A DNA stretch of 37,443 nt, taken from positions 1-37,443 of the forward strand of contig NW_003126254.1 of assembly GCF_000003605.2 (NCBI RefSeq). The letters are read 5' to 3'. Position numbers and translations under genes: made by a program. Each line of letters begins with the position of its first letter. The stretch's first letter is position 1. The DNA is from Saccoglossus kowalevskii (taxonomy: Eukaryota; Hemichordata; Enteropneusta; Harrimaniidae). The notes under the pieces are model-generated. The model worked only from the letters and a program-made list of their open reading frames with translations. It did no database searches and had not been told where the DNA came from. Shown here piece by piece: positions 37,266 to 37,443 of the stretch.

Positions 37266-37443
37266 TCACCTTCCTTAAAGTACATTGCCCTCGCACGTAT
37301 TTGAGCGCCCCTAGCTTCGTATTTATAAAAATCCTCTAATTGATACTTAATTCTCTCGTAGTCATTCAACAGGTCAACCTCTAAACTATCATCAATTAGC
37401 TTATCAAGACGAAGTAATTCTCTCTCAGCATTTCTCTGTCCTT

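Larger units (their letters stand above)
1..37443 (-). mobile_element. L1/Tx1-like non-LTR retrotransposon (LINE) ORF2 region split by a tandem array
   Basis: The two unique ends both encode parts of one LINE ORF2 on the minus strand and in the correct order. The 5' part (linker upstream of the reverse transcriptase) is at the right end and the 3' part (start of the reverse transcriptase) at the left end. The 36.7-kb array lies between them, and its unit supplies exactly the ORF2 segment missing between the flanks. What is seen: collinear order, same strand, and frame continuity through one unit. What is known: L1-type ORF2 proteins have an endonuclease, a linker, a reverse transcriptase and a C-terminal Cys-rich domain. 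Only linker and early reverse transcriptase are visible here; the endonuclease, the catalytic DD motif, ORF1, UTRs and target-site duplications lie outside the window. The copy is inactivated by a stop, a frameshift and the array. Family placement below L1/Tx1-like is uncertain. Confidence 0.88.
37141..37443 (-). pseudogene. LINE ORF2 fragment: linker upstream of the reverse transcriptase, frameshifted
   Basis: Reading leftward from 37441, one frame gives GQRNAERELLRLDKLIDDSL, then a charged, probably helical stretch (LLNDYERIKYQLEDFYKY), then GAQIRARAMYFKEGEK, and closes at a TGA at 37238-37240. The adjacent frame then continues the family motif as QKFFLNLERKRRCNDVITKL and ends with GPILQHSVYTKLYTS at the array edge. 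In L1/Tx1-type ORF2 proteins the linker before the reverse transcriptase contains EGEK-x-x-K(Y/F)FLNLE followed by a Y..LY motif, which fits. The frame change lies at about 37261, where there is one base too many or two too few between the AAG and CAG codons. An ATG at 37294-37296 in the second frame is out of register with the real protein there and is not a start. The fragment runs off the right end, before the endonuclease. Confidence 0.9.

Noticed and set aside
37099-37296. 65-residue minus-strand open frame as a separate gene
   Set aside because: Its first dozen residues are an out-of-frame reading of the EGEK region. From QKFF onward it is LINE ORF2, and it ends in the first repeat unit. 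It is part of the broken ORF2.

Overview
The window is almost entirely one tandem array. About 36.7 kb (426-37140) consists of a 65-bp, roughly 31% GC unit repeated head to tail. Counting every length change by hand gives 566 units. The only unique sequence is about 425 bp on the left and about 300 bp on the right. There is no intact gene, tRNA, rRNA, CRISPR array or bacterial-type operon. The flanks encode ORF2 of an L1/Tx1-like non-LTR retrotransposon (LINE), so the source is a eukaryote, probably an animal. An aquatic invertebrate or fish is only a guess.

Both flanks are on the minus strand and belong to the same ORF2. The right flank (37141-37443) carries the linker between endonuclease and reverse transcriptase, with the EGEK...KFFLNLE and YTKLYTS motifs. 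The left flank (425-1) carries the start of the reverse transcriptase domain (KSPGLDG..VEFY, NWRPISL, PDQTAYIPGR). The array lies exactly between them. The 65-bp unit is itself the missing piece of ORF2. Read once on the minus strand, from the right flank through one unit into the left flank, the frame is continuous (..KLYTSNNENIQTI, one stop codon, EYLDDIQV, then NSSLLDEEEA..). The spacing from YTKLYTS to KSPG is then about that usual for L1-type ORF2. The simplest reading is that a satellite was born in place, by duplication of a 65-bp segment inside one LINE copy, followed by expansion to hundreds of units. Both edges share the 4-bp word ATTT (AAAT on the LINE strand), as expected if the first duplication used microhomology.

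The LINE copy is dead. It has a TGA at 135-137 inside the reverse transcriptase region, a frameshift near 37261, and an array whose unit length is not a multiple of 3.

Inside the array, a few diagnostic positions vary, mainly unit positions 35 (G/C) and 47 (G/T/C), plus rare private variants. They show blocks copied over long distances, including an exact 12-unit block match at offset 26893. They also show a local 7-8-unit higher-order module near the right end, domains with and without the C35 variant, a dispersed 15-bp deletion variant, and one apparently chimeric unit. These are signatures of unequal exchange or gene conversion. Five short clusters of 1-nt indels may be uncorrected long-read errors, so the exact copy number depends on the assembly.
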